64,000 nt of DNA from Peribacillus asahii (lineage in GTDB: Bacteria > Bacillota > Bacilli > Bacillales > DSM-1321), in contig NZ_QWVS01000013.1 of assembly GCF_003570725.1 (NCBI RefSeq), forward strand, positions 288,001 to 352,000. The letters are read 5' to 3'. Below the pieces are notes generated by a model. It saw nothing but the letters and a program-made list of their open reading frames with translations. It searched no databases and was not told the DNA's origin. Below are positions 48,112-58,846 of the stretch, piece after piece. A program made the position numbers and the translations under genes. Within the stretch, counting starts at the first letter, position 1; each line of letters starts with the position of its first letter.

Positions 48112-48762
48112 TTAATAATTACCGCGAATTTTTCTGATTGCCTCAGTTCGGTCTTCTTGGTTATAAATAGCAGAGCCTGCCACTAATACATTAGCACCTT
48201 GTTCAATGCATAGTTTGGCCGTTTCTTCATTTACACCACCATCAATTTCAATCTCCAAATTTGGATTGAATTGATCAGCCAATGCCTTTACTTCAGCGAT
48301 TTTTGGTAACACAGAATGAATGAACTTCTGTCCCCCAAAGCCTGGATTTACAGTCATTAACAGCACCATGTCCACATCTTCAATAATATGTTGAATTTGG
48401 ACAACAGGTGTCGCTGGGTTCAACACAACGCCTGCTTTCACACCGAAAGATTTAATTAATTGAATTGTACGATGTAAATGCGGGCATGCTTCAACGTGAA
48501 CAGTAATATAATCCGCACCTGCTTTCGCAAAGGCTTCAATATACTGATCAGGATTTTCAATCATTAAATGCACATCAAGCGGAAGCTTCGTAACTGGTCG
48601 AATCGCCTCTACAATCAACGGACCAATTGTAATATTAGGAACAAAATGCCCGTCCATAACATCGACATGAATATAATCCGCACCACCGCGTTCTACGTCT
48701 AAAACCTCTTCTCCTAATTTTGCAAAATTAGCTGACAATATAGATGGAGCAATTTTAACCAT
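48112..48762 (-). CDS. rpe: Ribulose-phosphate 3-epimerase
   Basis: 216 residues, TIM barrel. Metal-binding and catalytic motifs: SILSANFAKLGEEV, YIHVDVMDGHFVPNITIGP, PLDVHLMIENP, LLMTVNPGFGGQKFI, EIEIDGGVN. It interconverts ribulose and xylulose 5-phosphates. It follows rsgA by 3 bases. Confidence 0.96.
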   Translation of the reverse strand: MVKIAPSILSANFAKLGEEVLDVERGGADYIHVDVMDGHFVPNITIGPLIVEAIRPVTKLPLDVHLMIENPDQYIEAFAKAGADYITVHVEACPHLHRTIQLIKSFGVKAGVVLNPATPVVQIQHIIEDVDMVLLMTVNPGFGGQKFIHSVLPKIAEVKALADQFNPNLEIEIDGGVNEETAKLCIEQGANVLVAGSAIYNQEDRTEAIRKIRGNY

Positions 48763-48765
48763 CGT

Positions 48766-49647
48766 TCAATACCTCGGCTTTCTCTCTCTAATTTCTTCTA
48801 AAAACTGTTTATAATGTTCATAACGGTAAACAGGAACTTCCCCTGCTTCCACTGCTGCTTTCACAGCACAGCGAGGCTCTTTATCATGCAAGCAACCTCG
48901 GAATTTACAATTCTCACTTAACTCATAAAACTCAGGAAAACAATACGTAAGCCGTTCAGCTTCCATTTCGATAAAATCCAGCGAGCTAAATCCTGGTGTA
49001 TCCGCAACAAGACCCGAACCAATATGAATAAGCTCCACATGCCTTGTTGTATGTTTGCCGCGGCCTAAGTGAGATGAAATGTCATTCGTCTTTAAATCTA
49101 GTTTAGGATTAATCGCATTTAATATTGAGGATTTACCGACACCCGATTGCCCGGCAAACACACTCGTTTTTCCATCTACAAATGGAAGCAGCTCCTCGAT
49201 TCCTGCTTCAGTGACAGAAGACGTAATCATCACAGGATACCCTAATTTTCTATAATCGCTTACGTACTCATCCAACTGAGCTCGCTTCTCTTGAGGAACT
49301 AAGTCAATTTTACTCACAACAATAATTGGGTCAATTTCATTATCCTCAATCAATACAAGAAAGCGATCTAACAAAGCTGGACTAAAATCTGGTTCCACTG
49401 CCGAAAAAACGAGAATCGCTTGATCTACATTCGCAATCGGCGGGCGAACCAATTCGTTTTTTCGCTGTTTTACTTCTAGCACGTAGCCATCTGTTTTATT
49501 TTCAGCCTGATAGACGACATGATCGCCGACAAGGGGCGTGACTTTATTTTTGCGAAATACGCCTCTACCGCGACATTGAATCACTTCTTCACCGTCTAAC
49601 ACATAATAAAACCCGCTAAGTGCTTTAATAATTTTTCCTTCGGGCAT
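48766..49647 (-). CDS. rsgA: RsgA, 30S ribosome maturation GTPase
   Basis: 293 residues. An N-terminal OB fold is followed by a circularly permuted GTPase: VSKIDLVP (G4) before AGQSGVGKSSILNAI (G1) and DTPGFSS (G3). A C-terminal zinc motif follows: CKFRGCLHDKEPRCAV. It releases from mature 30S subunits on GTP hydrolysis. Lies between prkC and rpe in the conserved cluster. Confidence 0.96.
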   Translation of the reverse strand: MPEGKIIKALSGFYYVLDGEEVIQCRGRGVFRKNKVTPLVGDHVVYQAENKTDGYVLEVKQRKNELVRPPIANVDQAILVFSAVEPDFSPALLDRFLVLIEDNEIDPIIVVSKIDLVPQEKRAQLDEYVSDYRKLGYPVMITSSVTEAGIEELLPFVDGKTSVFAGQSGVGKSSILNAINPKLDLKTNDISSHLGRGKHTTRHVELIHIGSGLVADTPGFSSLDFIEMEAERLTYCFPEFYELSENCKFRGCLHDKEPRCAVKAAVEAGEVPVYRYEHYKQFLEEIRERKPRY

Positions 49648-49673
49648 AGCTCCACTCCTTCTGCTAAACTTTC

Positions 49674-51680
49674 TTAATCGGAATACTGTACCTCTTCATC
49701 TATAATTACTTGATCATCCCGCATAACTTTATACCTGGCAGGTTTATCAATTGAAACCGTGAAATCAATTGTTCGTGTCTTATTCTCCGTCATAAAAAAC
49801 GAGGCAATTGGTTGATCCATTGTTCGTGTTAAATCTTCAACGTAAATTTGTACATACTGAGCCTTCCCGGTAACATCAGGCTCATATTCAATCGTAATTT
49901 CTTTTGTAACCGTTTTGGGCGGTACTTCTTCTTTTCCTTTAGATAATACAACTTTGACTGTGCTCCCTTTATCAACGGAAGAATGAGCAGCAGGGGACTG
50001 TGAAATAACTTGTCCTTCTGGTACAGACTGATGATATTCTTCCTTCTCTACTTCTATGATCAGGCCGCTATCTTGCGCGTAGTCTTTTAGGCCTGCCTCA
50101 CTATAGCCTGTTAAATCTTTCAGTAAAATTTGTTCGCTTCCTTTACTAACAGTAAATTCAATAACGGTATCCTCAGGTAAAACTTCCGTATTGGCCACTG
50201 GATTTTGCGAAATAATCGTTCCAGAAGCAATATCAGCATGGTACTCCTCTGTCACGACGATATCTTTAAATTCCATTTTTTCTAATTCTTTTTCTATGTC
50301 TTCTATATTTTCCCCTTCATAATCAGAAAGAACTATCGTTTCTTGACCAATACTTTGATAAATGTCAATTTTCGCTCCTTCTTTTACTTTCTTACCTTCC
50401 TTTGGATTCGTTTTAATAACATGATCCTCAGGAATTTCTGCGTCTTCTAATTCAATAATTTTGCCTGGTACTAGACCTGTATTTTGCAATTCGGTAATCG
50501 CATCCTCTAACTCTTTTCCTTGCAAGTCGGGAATCGTTACTTCCTTTGTTCCTAGCAAAGACGGGAACACTACAATAATCAAGATTGTCAAAAATAATAG
50601 CGTTAAAAAAGATGCCACTAAAATAACCGGCCCCTTTTTCCGCTTTGTTTTTTCTTGTTCAGGCTGTTTAGCAGGCTTATTATGATTGGCTTTATCGCTG
50701 GCAATGGTCGGTTCATCATCGTCGGAAACGGGCTTATTTTTCTCTGGTCCTCTAACGATTGTCTCATCGATGCTGTCTAGATAATCATTCGTAATAATCG
50801 GAATCGCCTTTGTAGCCTCTTCATCTTGCGGGATGGAGAAAGGAGCTTCATTCTCTCTACTTGGATCAAGCGCTGTACGAATATCCTCCCCCATTGCTTC
50901 AACACTTTCATAACGATAATAGCTGTCTTTCGCTGTTGCCTTTAAAATAATGTTTTCTACACTTTGCGGAATGTCGGCATTCCATCGCTTCGGTGACGGA
51001 GTTTCAGACTGTAAATGTTTCAGAGCGATAGAGACAGCGGATTCTCCTGAGAATGGCAATCTTCCTGTCAACAACTCAAACATCACAATGCCAAGCGAAT
51101 AAATGTCCGATTTTTTATTGGCCATCCCCCCTCGCGCTTGTTCAGGGGATAAATAATGAACAGAACCGAGCACCGCATTTGTTTGCGTAATATTTGTAGC
51201 ACTTAATGCCATCGCAATGCCAAAATCCGTGATTTTAACAGTCCCTTCATGGTCAATGAGAATGTTTTGTGGTTTAATATCACGATGAATAATTCCGTTA
51301 TGATGCGCGTGAGATATAGCAGCTGTAATTTGCTTCATAATATCTAAAGCTGTTTCAATAGGAATGGGAGAATTTTTTTGTATGTATTGTTTCAATGTCA
51401 TTCCTTCGACATATTCCATTACAATATAATAGATATCGTCTTCTTCACCGACATCATAGATGCTGACAATATTAGAATGAGCAAGACTCGTTGCCGATTG
51501 TGCTTCACGATTAAAGCGCTTAATGAATTCTTCATCATTATTAAAATCCATACGCAAGATTTTCAGTGCCACATCGCGATCTAAAATCATGTCCCGAGCC
51601 AAATACACATTTGCCATACCGCCGCCGCCAACCATTTTTAGCAGCTTATAGCGGTCATTGATTCTTTTACCAACCAGCAT
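49674..51680 (-). CDS. prkC: PrkC, PASTA-domain Ser/Thr protein kinase
   Basis: 668 residues from the ATG at 51680 after GAGGTGA; a GTG at 51689 is less likely. Kinase domain 10-270: GGGGMANVY loop, Lys40, HRDIKPQN with Asp134, DFGIA, SPEQARGG. Then a linker, a single membrane helix (about 350-375), and three extracellular PASTA repeats (about 380-580) that bind muropeptides, followed by a short beta domain. In Bacillus it senses peptidoglycan fragments and triggers spore germination. Five bases separate it from its phosphatase prpC. Confidence 0.97.
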   Translation of the reverse strand: MLVGKRINDRYKLLKMVGGGGMANVYLARDMILDRDVALKILRMDFNNDEEFIKRFNREAQSATSLAHSNIVSIYDVGEEDDIYYIVMEYVEGMTLKQYIQKNSPIPIETALDIMKQITAAISHAHHNGIIHRDIKPQNILIDHEGTVKITDFGIAMALSATNITQTNAVLGSVHYLSPEQARGGMANKKSDIYSLGIVMFELLTGRLPFSGESAVSIALKHLQSETPSPKRWNADIPQSVENIILKATAKDSYYRYESVEAMGEDIRTALDPSRENEAPFSIPQDEEATKAIPIITNDYLDSIDETIVRGPEKNKPVSDDDEPTIASDKANHNKPAKQPEQEKTKRKKGPVILVASFLTLLFLTILIIVVFPSLLGTKEVTIPDLQGKELEDAITELQNTGLVPGKIIELEDAEIPEDHVIKTNPKEGKKVKEGAKIDIYQSIGQETIVLSDYEGENIEDIEKELEKMEFKDIVVTEEYHADIASGTIISQNPVANTEVLPEDTVIEFTVSKGSEQILLKDLTGYSEAGLKDYAQDSGLIIEVEKEEYHQSVPEGQVISQSPAAHSSVDKGSTVKVVLSKGKEEVPPKTVTKEITIEYEPDVTGKAQYVQIYVEDLTRTMDQPIASFFMTENKTRTIDFTVSIDKPARYKVMRDDQVIIDEEVQYSD

Positions 51681-51685
51681 CGGAC

Positions 51686-52435
51686 TCACCTCACTACACT
51701 TTCATCATAAAATTGAACGAGTACGAGGGTAATATTATCTTCGCCACCATAATGATTAGCTAAATCAATAAAGGCTGTTGCTTTTTCTTCTAATGAATGT
51801 TCATTTTTCACAATGTTGCACATTTCTTGTTCACTTACTTTATTAGACAAACCATCCGAACAAAGCAGAAGAATATCTTCTTCTTCAAACATGACAGTTA
51901 CAATATCCATTTCTACTTTCAATTCAGTACCTAATGCCCGCAATAAAACATTTTTTCGTGGGTGATTTTCCGCATCTTCCTTCGTAATTTGACCAGTACG
52001 AACGAGTTCATTGACGAGAGAATGATCTTCTGTTACTTGTTTAAACCCGCTTTCATTGTACAAGTAACAGCGACTATCACCGATATTGGCAACCGATGCA
52101 AATTTGTCTGTACAGATAGCTGCAACAATAGTTGTTCCCATTCCTTGGCATTCGCTATTCTCCGCAGCATGTTGAAAGAGAACTTCATTTACCTTCGTAA
52201 TATGTTTTCTCAGCCACTCTTCTGCTTCATTCGCTGTCTCGATAGCTCCGGCTTCATCCCAGCTTTTCTTTAACAAATCAACGGTCATCGTGCTTGCCAC
52301 ATCCCCAGCACGATGACCACCCATGCCATCGGCTACGATGGCAAGGCGAATCCCTGCGGAATTAATAAAAACTCCACCATTATCTTCATTGTGTTGACGT
52401 ACTTTACCGCGGTCTGTTCTATAAATTGTCCGCAT
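51686..52435 (-). CDS. prpC: PrpC, PP2C-type Ser/Thr phosphatase
   Basis: 249 residues. Metal-binding motifs of the PPM family: RQHNEDNGG, VADGMGGHRAGDVAS, VANIGDSRCYLY, EDHSLVNELVRTGQI, LLCSDGLSNKV, GGEDNITLVLV. It reverses PrkC phosphorylation. It lies 6 bases after rlmN. Confidence 0.97.
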   Translation of the reverse strand: MRTIYRTDRGKVRQHNEDNGGVFINSAGIRLAIVADGMGGHRAGDVASTMTVDLLKKSWDEAGAIETANEAEEWLRKHITKVNEVLFQHAAENSECQGMGTTIVAAICTDKFASVANIGDSRCYLYNESGFKQVTEDHSLVNELVRTGQITKEDAENHPRKNVLLRALGTELKVEMDIVTVMFEEEDILLLCSDGLSNKVSEQEMCNIVKNEHSLEEKATAFIDLANHYGGEDNITLVLVQFYDESVVR

Positions 52436-52441
52436 ATCGAG

Positions 52442-53536
52442 TCACCTCGTCTCTTCTTTTCGCTCCTTGGCCCGAAGCTGACCACAAGCCGCATCAATGT
52501 CATGACCTTGCTCTCTTCGAATTGTTACATTAATACCACGTTTCTTCAATGTCTTTTCAAATGCAAAAATTTGTTCACGAGGTGTTCTCACATAGTTGCG
52601 TTCTGGTACGTAATTAACAGGAATTAAGTTTACATGGCACTTGATTCCTTTAATAAGTGCAGCGAGTTCTTCCGCATGCTCCACTGTATCGTTTTCTCCA
52701 CCGAATAAACCATATTCAAAGCTAACACGACGCCCGGTCTTTTCTGTATAATACTTAATGGCTTCAATTAAATCAGGCAGTTTATACGCACGGTTGATCG
52801 GCATTAATTTACTGCGGAGTTCCGTATTTGGTGCATGAAGAGAAACAGCAAAATTAATTTGTAGAGGTTCTTCAGCAAATTGATAAATTTTTGGAATAAT
52901 ACCGCTTGTTGAAACCGTAATATGACGTGCTCCAATATTCAAACCTTTTTCATGATTAATGTTTCGTAAAAAGGACATCATGTTGTCATAATTATCAAAT
53001 GGTTCCCCAATTCCCATAATGACAAGGGAACTCACCCGCTCGCCAACCTCATCCAATGCTTGCTGTACTTTTACAACTTGAGCAACAATTTCTCCTGCCT
53101 CTAAGTTACGCTTTAACCCACCAAGTGTAGAAGCGCAAAACGTACAACCGATTCGACATCCGACTTGCGTTGTAACACAAATAGAATTTCCGTAATCATG
53201 ACGCATTAATACCGTTTCAATTGAATAGCCATCATGAAGCTCAAATAAAAACTTCATCGTACCATCACTAGATGTTTGTTGAATTAATGTATTCAGCGTT
53301 GTAAATGTAAACTGTTCTTCTAATTTATCACGCAGCTGTTTTGATAGGTTTGTCATTTCAGCAAACCCTTTTACGCGCTTTTTGTATAACCAATCATAAA
53401 TTTGTTCACCACGAAAGGCTTTATCACCGTTCTCAACAGCCCATTCTTTCAGCTGCTGAATTTCTAACGAATAAATCGAAGGCTTTTCCGGCTTCGTATC
53501 TTTTTTCACTCTTGTTGACTTTGTAATTTCTGTCAT
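52442..53536 (-). CDS. rlmN: RlmN, 23S rRNA/tRNA adenine-C2 methyltransferase
   Basis: 364 residues, radical-SAM enzyme. The 4Fe-4S motif is [15 protein letters not shown], with further family blocks [14 protein letters not shown] and [22 protein letters not shown]. Cys near the C-terminus (DIDAACGQL) forms the methyl-bearing intermediate. It methylates A2503 of 23S rRNA. Its ATG overlaps the rsmB stop by four bases. Confidence 0.97.
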   Translation of the reverse strand: MTEITKSTRVKKDTKPEKPSIYSLEIQQLKEWAVENGDKAFRGEQIYDWLYKKRVKGFAEMTNLSKQLRDKLEEQFTFTTLNTLIQQTSSDGTMKFLFELHDGYSIETVLMRHDYGNSICVTTQVGCRIGCTFCASTLGGLKRNLEAGEIVAQVVKVQQALDEVGERVSSLVIMGIGEPFDNYDNMMSFLRNINHEKGLNIGARHITVSTSGIIPKIYQFAEEPLQINFAVSLHAPNTELRSKLMPINRAYKLPDLIEAIKYYTEKTGRRVSFEYGLFGGENDTVEHAEELAALIKGIKCHVNLIPVNYVPERNYVRTPREQIFAFEKTLKKRGINVTIRREQGHDIDAACGQLRAKERKEETR

Positions 53537-54885
53537 GCTTGTACCTTCTTTCTAAAGCTTGCAATAAAAAATCCATCGCTTTCAAAATATTGAGGGAACA
53601 CTTGAAGGCTATGTCCTTCCACATAAGGCACGATTGCCTCAGGCATTCTTTCTTTTAAACTTAGATCGCTTTCAAATTCCTGATGGCTTTCCAAAAAGGC
53701 AGCTGCCACTCGATCATTCTCCTCGCGATCGACCGTACATGTACTATAAATCAAACGCCCGCCTTGCTTCACTAAAGGTGCCGCTGCGTCTAACAACTTT
53801 TGTTGAATAGAAGAGAGCTTTATTATATCATCTTTTGTTTTCGTATACTTCACATCTGGTTTACGGCGCATGACACCTAGACCTGAACATGGTGCATCGA
53901 CAAGAATACGGTCAAAGCCTTCTTTATTAAATAAGTCTTGAACATGCCGGCTATCCGCAGCTTGTGTTTTAACATTTCGAAGCCCTAAACGCTCTGCTTG
54001 ATCTTTAATCAGCTTCACTTTATGCTCATGCAAATCTAAAGCATACACTTGTCCAGTCGTTAAACCTTCGGCAATATGTGTTGTTTTTCCTCCAGGTGCT
54101 GCACAGCAGTCAAGAACCGCATCATTTCCACTTGCTCCTAAAGCATGAGCAACGAGCATTGAGCTTTCATCCTGAATGGATAGGTATCCTAATTTATAGC
54201 TTTCTGAATGCGCTAAATTCCCACGATAACAAATAATGGCTTCAGGTAAAATATCACTCGCTTCAACATCGTAGCCTTCTTCAATTAAAATACTCACAAG
54301 TTCACTGCGGGAAATTTTCTTTACATTCACCCGTGCCGTTTGCAAAGGCGCTGTTAAATTAACTTCACACATATCCGCGGTTTTTTCAAAGCCAAATTGC
54401 TCAATCCAACGCTTCACAAGCCAAATGGGATGACTCGTCCTAATCGCTAAACGTTCGCTTTCATCTTCAATTTCCTCAAAAGAAGCAACGCCATTTCGTT
54501 GAATATTGCGAAGTACACCATTAACCATCGATGTCGTTCCTTTATGGCCGCGTCTTTTCGCAATTTCTACTGCCTCAAACAAAATCGCATGATCCGGCAC
54601 TTTATCTAAGTAAACCATTTGATAAACAGACATACGAAGTAAATTGATTACCCAAGACTGTGTTTTTTTCGGGTTTTTAATATACGGTTTAAGGAAATAA
54701 TCTAACGTCATCTTTCGTTGAATCGTTCCGTAACTAATTTCCGTTAACAACCCGCTGTCTGCACTGGAAAGCTGGTATTTATTAATCACATTATTTAACA
54801 TCAAGTTGCTATACGCTTGATTTTTCTCTACTGATTCGAGAATATCAAGAGCAATGTCTCGCACACCCTTTTTCGTTTGCTTCAT
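53533..54885 (-). CDS. rsmB: RsmB, 16S rRNA (cytosine-967-C5) methyltransferase
   Basis: 450 residues. N-terminal NusB-like domain (1-140), then the methyltransferase core: [32 protein letters not shown] and the catalytic Cys in [11 protein letters not shown]. The start shares one base with the fmt stop region, indicating tight coupling. Confidence 0.96.
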   Translation of the reverse strand: MKQTKKGVRDIALDILESVEKNQAYSNLMLNNVINKYQLSSADSGLLTEISYGTIQRKMTLDYFLKPYIKNPKKTQSWVINLLRMSVYQMVYLDKVPDHAILFEAVEIAKRRGHKGTTSMVNGVLRNIQRNGVASFEEIEDESERLAIRTSHPIWLVKRWIEQFGFEKTADMCEVNLTAPLQTARVNVKKISRSELVSILIEEGYDVEASDILPEAIICYRGNLAHSESYKLGYLSIQDESSMLVAHALGASGNDAVLDCCAAPGGKTTHIAEGLTTGQVYALDLHEHKVKLIKDQAERLGLRNVKTQAADSRHVQDLFNKEGFDRILVDAPCSGLGVMRRKPDVKYTKTKDDIIKLSSIQQKLLDAAAPLVKQGGRLIYSTCTVDREENDRVAAAFLESHQEFESDLSLKERMPEAIVPYVEGHSLQVFPQYFESDGFFIASFRKKVQA

Positions 54886-55832
54886 TATTCTTCTCCTACC
54901 TTCATACCTGCTTTAATAAATGCCCCAGCACCGCGTAAATAATCTTTTGCCAGCATTTTTTTCTTACCTGAAGGCTGAAGCTCGGTAATGAGAATAGCGG
55001 TTTCGTTACCTGTTGCAACAACAATCCCTTCTTCACGAACATCGATGATAGTTCCCGGAGCGGATTCTTTCATGTCTGGAAGCTTTTTTACTTGCCATAC
55101 TTTTAAGACATTGCCTTCCAATAGTGTATACGCTACAGGCCACGGATTTAAGCCGCGCACATGGTTATAAATTTCTTGCCCTGTTCTTGTCCAATCAATT
55201 TTTTCATCGGACCGTTTAATATTTGAAGCAAAAGTTGCTTTCGCTTCATCTTGCTTAATGGGAGTAAGTTCTCCATTTATTAGTTTTGGCAAAGTTTCCG
55301 CTAATAAATCTGACCCCACTTGACTTAACTTATCATGAAGTGTTCCAACATTATCTTCTTCTTCAATGACAACCTCTGCCTGTGTTAAAATATCTCCCGC
55401 ATCCAGCTTTTCAGCCATATACATAATCGTAATACCTGTTTTTTCTTTTCCTTGCAAAATTGAATAATGAATCGGTGCGCCGCCGCGCAGCTCTGGTAAA
55501 AGAGAAGCATGGACATTAATACAGCCAAACTTTGGCGCTTCCAGCAGTTCATTCGGTAAAATCTGTCCAAAAGCCGCTGTCACAACTAAGTCAGGTTTTA
55601 GGGCCAAAATCTCAGCTAAATCTACTTCATTACGAATTTTTTCTGGTTGATATACTGGGATACCGTACTTCTCCGCCTCTACTTTTACAGGGGGAGGCGT
55701 TAATACTTTCTTCCGTCCAACTGGTCGATCAGGTTGCGTTACAACCGCTATTACTTCATAGCCCTCATCCATAATTCGCTTTAAAACAGGTACCGAAAAA
55801 TCCGGCGTCCCCATAAAAATAATCTTTGTCAT
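54885..55832 (-). CDS. fmt: Methionyl-tRNA formyltransferase
   Basis: 315 residues. Begins [20 protein letters not shown]; catalytic block [24 protein letters not shown]-terminal OB-like domain binds initiator tRNA. Forms fMet-tRNA for initiation, and def downstream-coupled partner removes the formyl group. Its start overlaps the def stop by four bases. Confidence 0.97.
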   Translation of the reverse strand: MTKIIFMGTPDFSVPVLKRIMDEGYEVIAVVTQPDRPVGRKKVLTPPPVKVEAEKYGIPVYQPEKIRNEVDLAEILALKPDLVVTAAFGQILPNELLEAPKFGCINVHASLLPELRGGAPIHYSILQGKEKTGITIMYMAEKLDAGDILTQAEVVIEEEDNVGTLHDKLSQVGSDLLAETLPKLINGELTPIKQDEAKATFASNIKRSDEKIDWTRTGQEIYNHVRGLNPWPVAYTLLEGNVLKVWQVKKLPDMKESAPGTIIDVREEGIVVATGNETAILITELQPSGKKKMLAKDYLRGAGAFIKAGMKVGEE

Positions 55833-56314
55833 CGTTCCTCAAACCCTTCTAGCTCTTCTACTGTTATATAGCGAGAAATTTTACTTGTAAATAAAACGCC
55901 GTGCAAATGATCAATTTCATGTTGAATGGCGCGCGCTAAAAAATCTTCCGCTTCAAGCTCATAATATTCTCCACGTCGATTTTGTGCCCGAATCTTTACA
56001 CGATATGGACGTGTTACTTCACCGTATACATCCGGAAAACTTAAGCACCCTTCAATCCCAGTTTGTTCTCCATCTGCTTCTAAAATTTCTGGATTGATCA
56101 TTTCAATGACACCGGATTCCTCATCTATTTCCACGACAGCAATTTGTTTTTTCACACCAACTTGCGGAGCAGCGAGCCCTACTCCATCTGCTTCAACCAT
56201 CGTTTCATACATATTATTTAACAGCTTAGCCAAATTTTTATCAAAACTTGTGACTTTTGCACATTTTTGTTTCAAAATTTTTTCCGGAAACATTACAATT
56301 GGTAAAATCGTCAA
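55829..56314 (-). CDS. def: Peptide deformylase
   Basis: 161 residues from a TTG at 56314, nine bases after AGGAGG. The frame is open to 56344 but the added residues do not match the family and include no site. From the TTG the text is (M)[15 protein letters not shown]. Metal and catalytic motifs: GVGLAAPQ at 44-51, EGCLS with Cys90, HEIDH at 132-136. It removes formyl groups from new proteins. An ATG seven codons further in would cut the first strand, so the TTG is favoured. Confidence 0.93.
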   Translation of the reverse strand: MTILPIVMFPEKILKQKCAKVTSFDKNLAKLLNNMYETMVEADGVGLAAPQVGVKKQIAVVEIDEESGVIEMINPEILEADGEQTGIEGCLSFPDVYGEVTRPYRVKIRAQNRRGEYYELEAEDFLARAIQHEIDHLHGVLFTSKISRYITVEELEGFEER

Positions 56315-56330
56315 AAAATTAAACCTCCTA

Positions 56331-56350
56331 TTAGAAAAGCGCAAGGCGCG
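56331..56350 (-). repeat. Short repeat shared with the trmFO upstream region
   Basis: The minus strand reads GCGCCTTGCGCTTTTCTAA just before the def ribosome site. A copy with 18 of 20 matching bases lies at 4667-4687 before trmFO. This resembles dispersed repeats often seen in Bacillaceae intergenic DNA. Confidence 0.5.
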
Positions 56351-56390
56351 TGAAGCGATATCCCCTTACTCGTTTTAAAATCATTTTATT

Positions 56391-56420
56391 TAAAAACGCG
56401 AGCGCTTCTAGCAGCTCGCG
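56391..56420 (-). terminator. Terminator after priA
   Basis: Perfect 7-bp stem CGCGAGC / GCTCGCG with a 10-base loop, 7 bases after the priA stop, followed on the minus strand by TTTTTAAATA. Confidence 0.75.
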
Positions 56421-56426
56421 ACTGGA

Positions 56427-58838
56427 CTACATCATAATTTGTGGATTTAAATCAATCGAAATGGTCAAATGATGTTGTATAGATTCTTGTTGATAATGCT
56501 CTAAAATCGTGTGTAAATGATGATGTAATTGCGGCTCCCGCTTGTATTTTATCAGACATTGATAGCGATATCTATTGTTGATTCGACTAAGCGGTGAAGC
56601 AACTGGGCCGAAAATAATAGAATGCGGACTTAAATGCATTCTTAAATAGTGTGTAATCTTTTCTGTCGTCGCCACCGTTTTCATGACATCTTCATGTGAT
56701 ACGGTAATAAGAACAAGATAGAAATAAGGCGGATAATGACTTTGCCTCCGAATCAACATTTCTCGTTCATAAAACGAATCATAATGTTGAAGAGCAGCTA
56801 ACTCAATACTATAATGCTCAGGTGTATATGTTTGAATCACTACTTCTCCAGGAAGATTGTGCCTTCCAGCTCGTCCACTCACTTGCGTTAAAAGCTGAAA
56901 CGTTTTCTCTGAAGAACGAAAGTCTGGTAAATGCAACATTGTATCCGCTGATAAAACTCCGACAAGCGTAATATTAGGAAAATCAAGACCTTTTGCAATC
57001 ATTTGCGTACCAAGTAAAATATCAGCCTTGCCTTCTCCAAAAGCATTCAACAATCGTTCATGCGAGCCCTTCTTGCTTGTCGTATCCACATCCATACGAA
57101 TAACGCGTGCTTCAGGGAGTATCTTCGCTAGTTCTTCCTCTACTTTTTGCGTTCCTGTTCCAAAAAAGCGAATATGTTCACTTTCACATTCTGGACAAAC
57201 ATTGGGCATGCCCTCTTCATGGCCGCAATAATGACATTTCATTATATCATTAAAGCGATGATAGGTGAGAGAAATATCACAGTTTGGACAATGAATCACA
57301 TAGCCGCAGCTGCGGCACATAACAAAGGATGAGTGCCCTCGTTTATTTAACATCAAAACAGTCTGTTCCCTTTTTTCAAGACGGTCTGTTAATTTCGTCA
57401 ACAGCATTTCTGAAAACATCGAGCGATTTCCATTGCGGAGTTCCTCGCGCATATCGATGATTTCAACAGCTGGAAGTGCACTTTCATTCATGCGTCGGCT
57501 CATCGTTAGTAACTTATATACCCCTTTTTGAGCGCGGGCAAACGATTCTAATGTAGGTGTCGCACTGCCGAGAATAACCGGACAGCGATGTGATTTAGCT
57601 CGCTCAATCGCTACATCACGGGCATGGTAGCGTGGTGTCTCTTCTTGTTTATAGCTTGCTTCATGTTCTTCATCGATAATAATTAAGCCAAGATGTTCAA
57701 ATGGCGCAAAGATAGCCGATCGTGCCCCAACAACCACTTTCACTTCTTTACGATGAATTTTACGCCACTCATCATACTTCTCCCCGATTGACAAGCCGCT
57801 ATGCATCACAGCGACCTGCTCGCCAAATCGTTCTTTAAAACGTTTGACCGTTTGCGGTGTTAACGAAATTTCCGGAACAAGCATAATTGCTTCCTCTCCC
57901 TTTTCAATAACAGAAGCAATGGCCTGAAGATAGACTTCCGTTTTTCCGCTTCCTGTTACTCCATATAGAAGAAACACCTCATGTTCTTTGTTCCTAATAT
58001 TTTCTTGAATCGGATGCAGTGCTAAAGCTTGCTCATTCGTTAACGACAGCGGCTCTGACCGCTCAAATATTCGGTTTTCATACGGATTACGATACACTTC
58101 CTGATTTTCTTCAGCAAGCAGCTGCTTCTTGACTAATGCTTTGACCGTCCCGTTCGATGTATGCGTTACTTCAAGCAACTCTTTTAACGAAATAGGTTCA
58201 GGATGCGCACAGAAATATTGTAAAACCTCACGTTGTTTTTTCGCATTTCCGGTAAAAGTGAGTGCAATTTCCGCAAGCTTTTCCCCTGTATGTAATGGGC
58301 GAATCACTTTAATCGTTTTTTTATTTAATTTATTCTTCACATAATAAACAAGCTCGAGATGCCCCTGTTGTACTTCTTTTTGAAAAAGAGCCCCATGTTC
58401 TCCTTCAATGACTTCCTTCCAAGTAATCGAAGAACGATGTCCCATTGCAGCAAGAACAATAGGAGATAACCTATCTTTTTTTTCTTCGATTATATTAAGG
58501 ACTTTTTCATATTTTGCTTTCATCGCTGCTGGAAGCATTGCTTGTAAAGCGGTAATCTTAAAGCACATCGCTTCCCTCGTCATCCAATCAGCAAGCTGCA
58601 GCAATTCCTCATTTAAGACCGGTTCTAAATCCATCGGCTCTTTCATATTACGCAACTTATTCCACTCACTATGATCTTTCACTCCGACCACAAATCCTTG
58701 TACCATTCTTGGACCAAAGGGGACAATTACACGCATTCCTGGTTGAATGATGTTTGTCCATTTTTCCGGAATTCGATAATCAAATTCACGGTCGGTTTGC
58801 TTTGCGGGAACATCCACAATAACTGTTGCAATGTTCAT
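56427..58838 (-). CDS. priA: PriA, primosomal replication restart helicase
   Basis: 803 residues from the ATG at 58838; ATG at 58847 overlaps the coaBC stop and is the alternative. DNA-binding N-terminal domain MNIATVIVDVPAKQTDREF, winged-helix region, then helicase motifs GVTGSGKTEVYL, IIIDEEHEASYKQEE, GSATPTLES, QVSGRAGRH. Eight Cys in CRSCGYVIHCPNC and CHYCGHEEG ... CPEC bind zinc. It restarts stalled replication forks. Confidence 0.97.
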   Translation of the reverse strand: MNIATVIVDVPAKQTDREFDYRIPEKWTNIIQPGMRVIVPFGPRMVQGFVVGVKDHSEWNKLRNMKEPMDLEPVLNEELLQLADWMTREAMCFKITALQAMLPAAMKAKYEKVLNIIEEKKDRLSPIVLAAMGHRSSITWKEVIEGEHGALFQKEVQQGHLELVYYVKNKLNKKTIKVIRPLHTGEKLAEIALTFTGNAKKQREVLQYFCAHPEPISLKELLEVTHTSNGTVKALVKKQLLAEENQEVYRNPYENRIFERSEPLSLTNEQALALHPIQENIRNKEHEVFLLYGVTGSGKTEVYLQAIASVIEKGEEAIMLVPEISLTPQTVKRFKERFGEQVAVMHSGLSIGEKYDEWRKIHRKEVKVVVGARSAIFAPFEHLGLIIIDEEHEASYKQEETPRYHARDVAIERAKSHRCPVILGSATPTLESFARAQKGVYKLLTMSRRMNESALPAVEIIDMREELRNGNRSMFSEMLLTKLTDRLEKREQTVLMLNKRGHSSFVMCRSCGYVIHCPNCDISLTYHRFNDIMKCHYCGHEEGMPNVCPECESEHIRFFGTGTQKVEEELAKILPEARVIRMDVDTTSKKGSHERLLNAFGEGKADILLGTQMIAKGLDFPNITLVGVLSADTMLHLPDFRSSEKTFQLLTQVSGRAGRHNLPGEVVIQTYTPEHYSIELAALQHYDSFYEREMLIRRQSHYPPYFYLVLITVSHEDVMKTVATTEKITHYLRMHLSPHSIIFGPVASPLSRINNRYRYQCLIKYKREPQLHHHLHTILEHYQQESIQHHLTISIDLNPQIMM

Positions 58839-58846
58839 ACTTTCCA

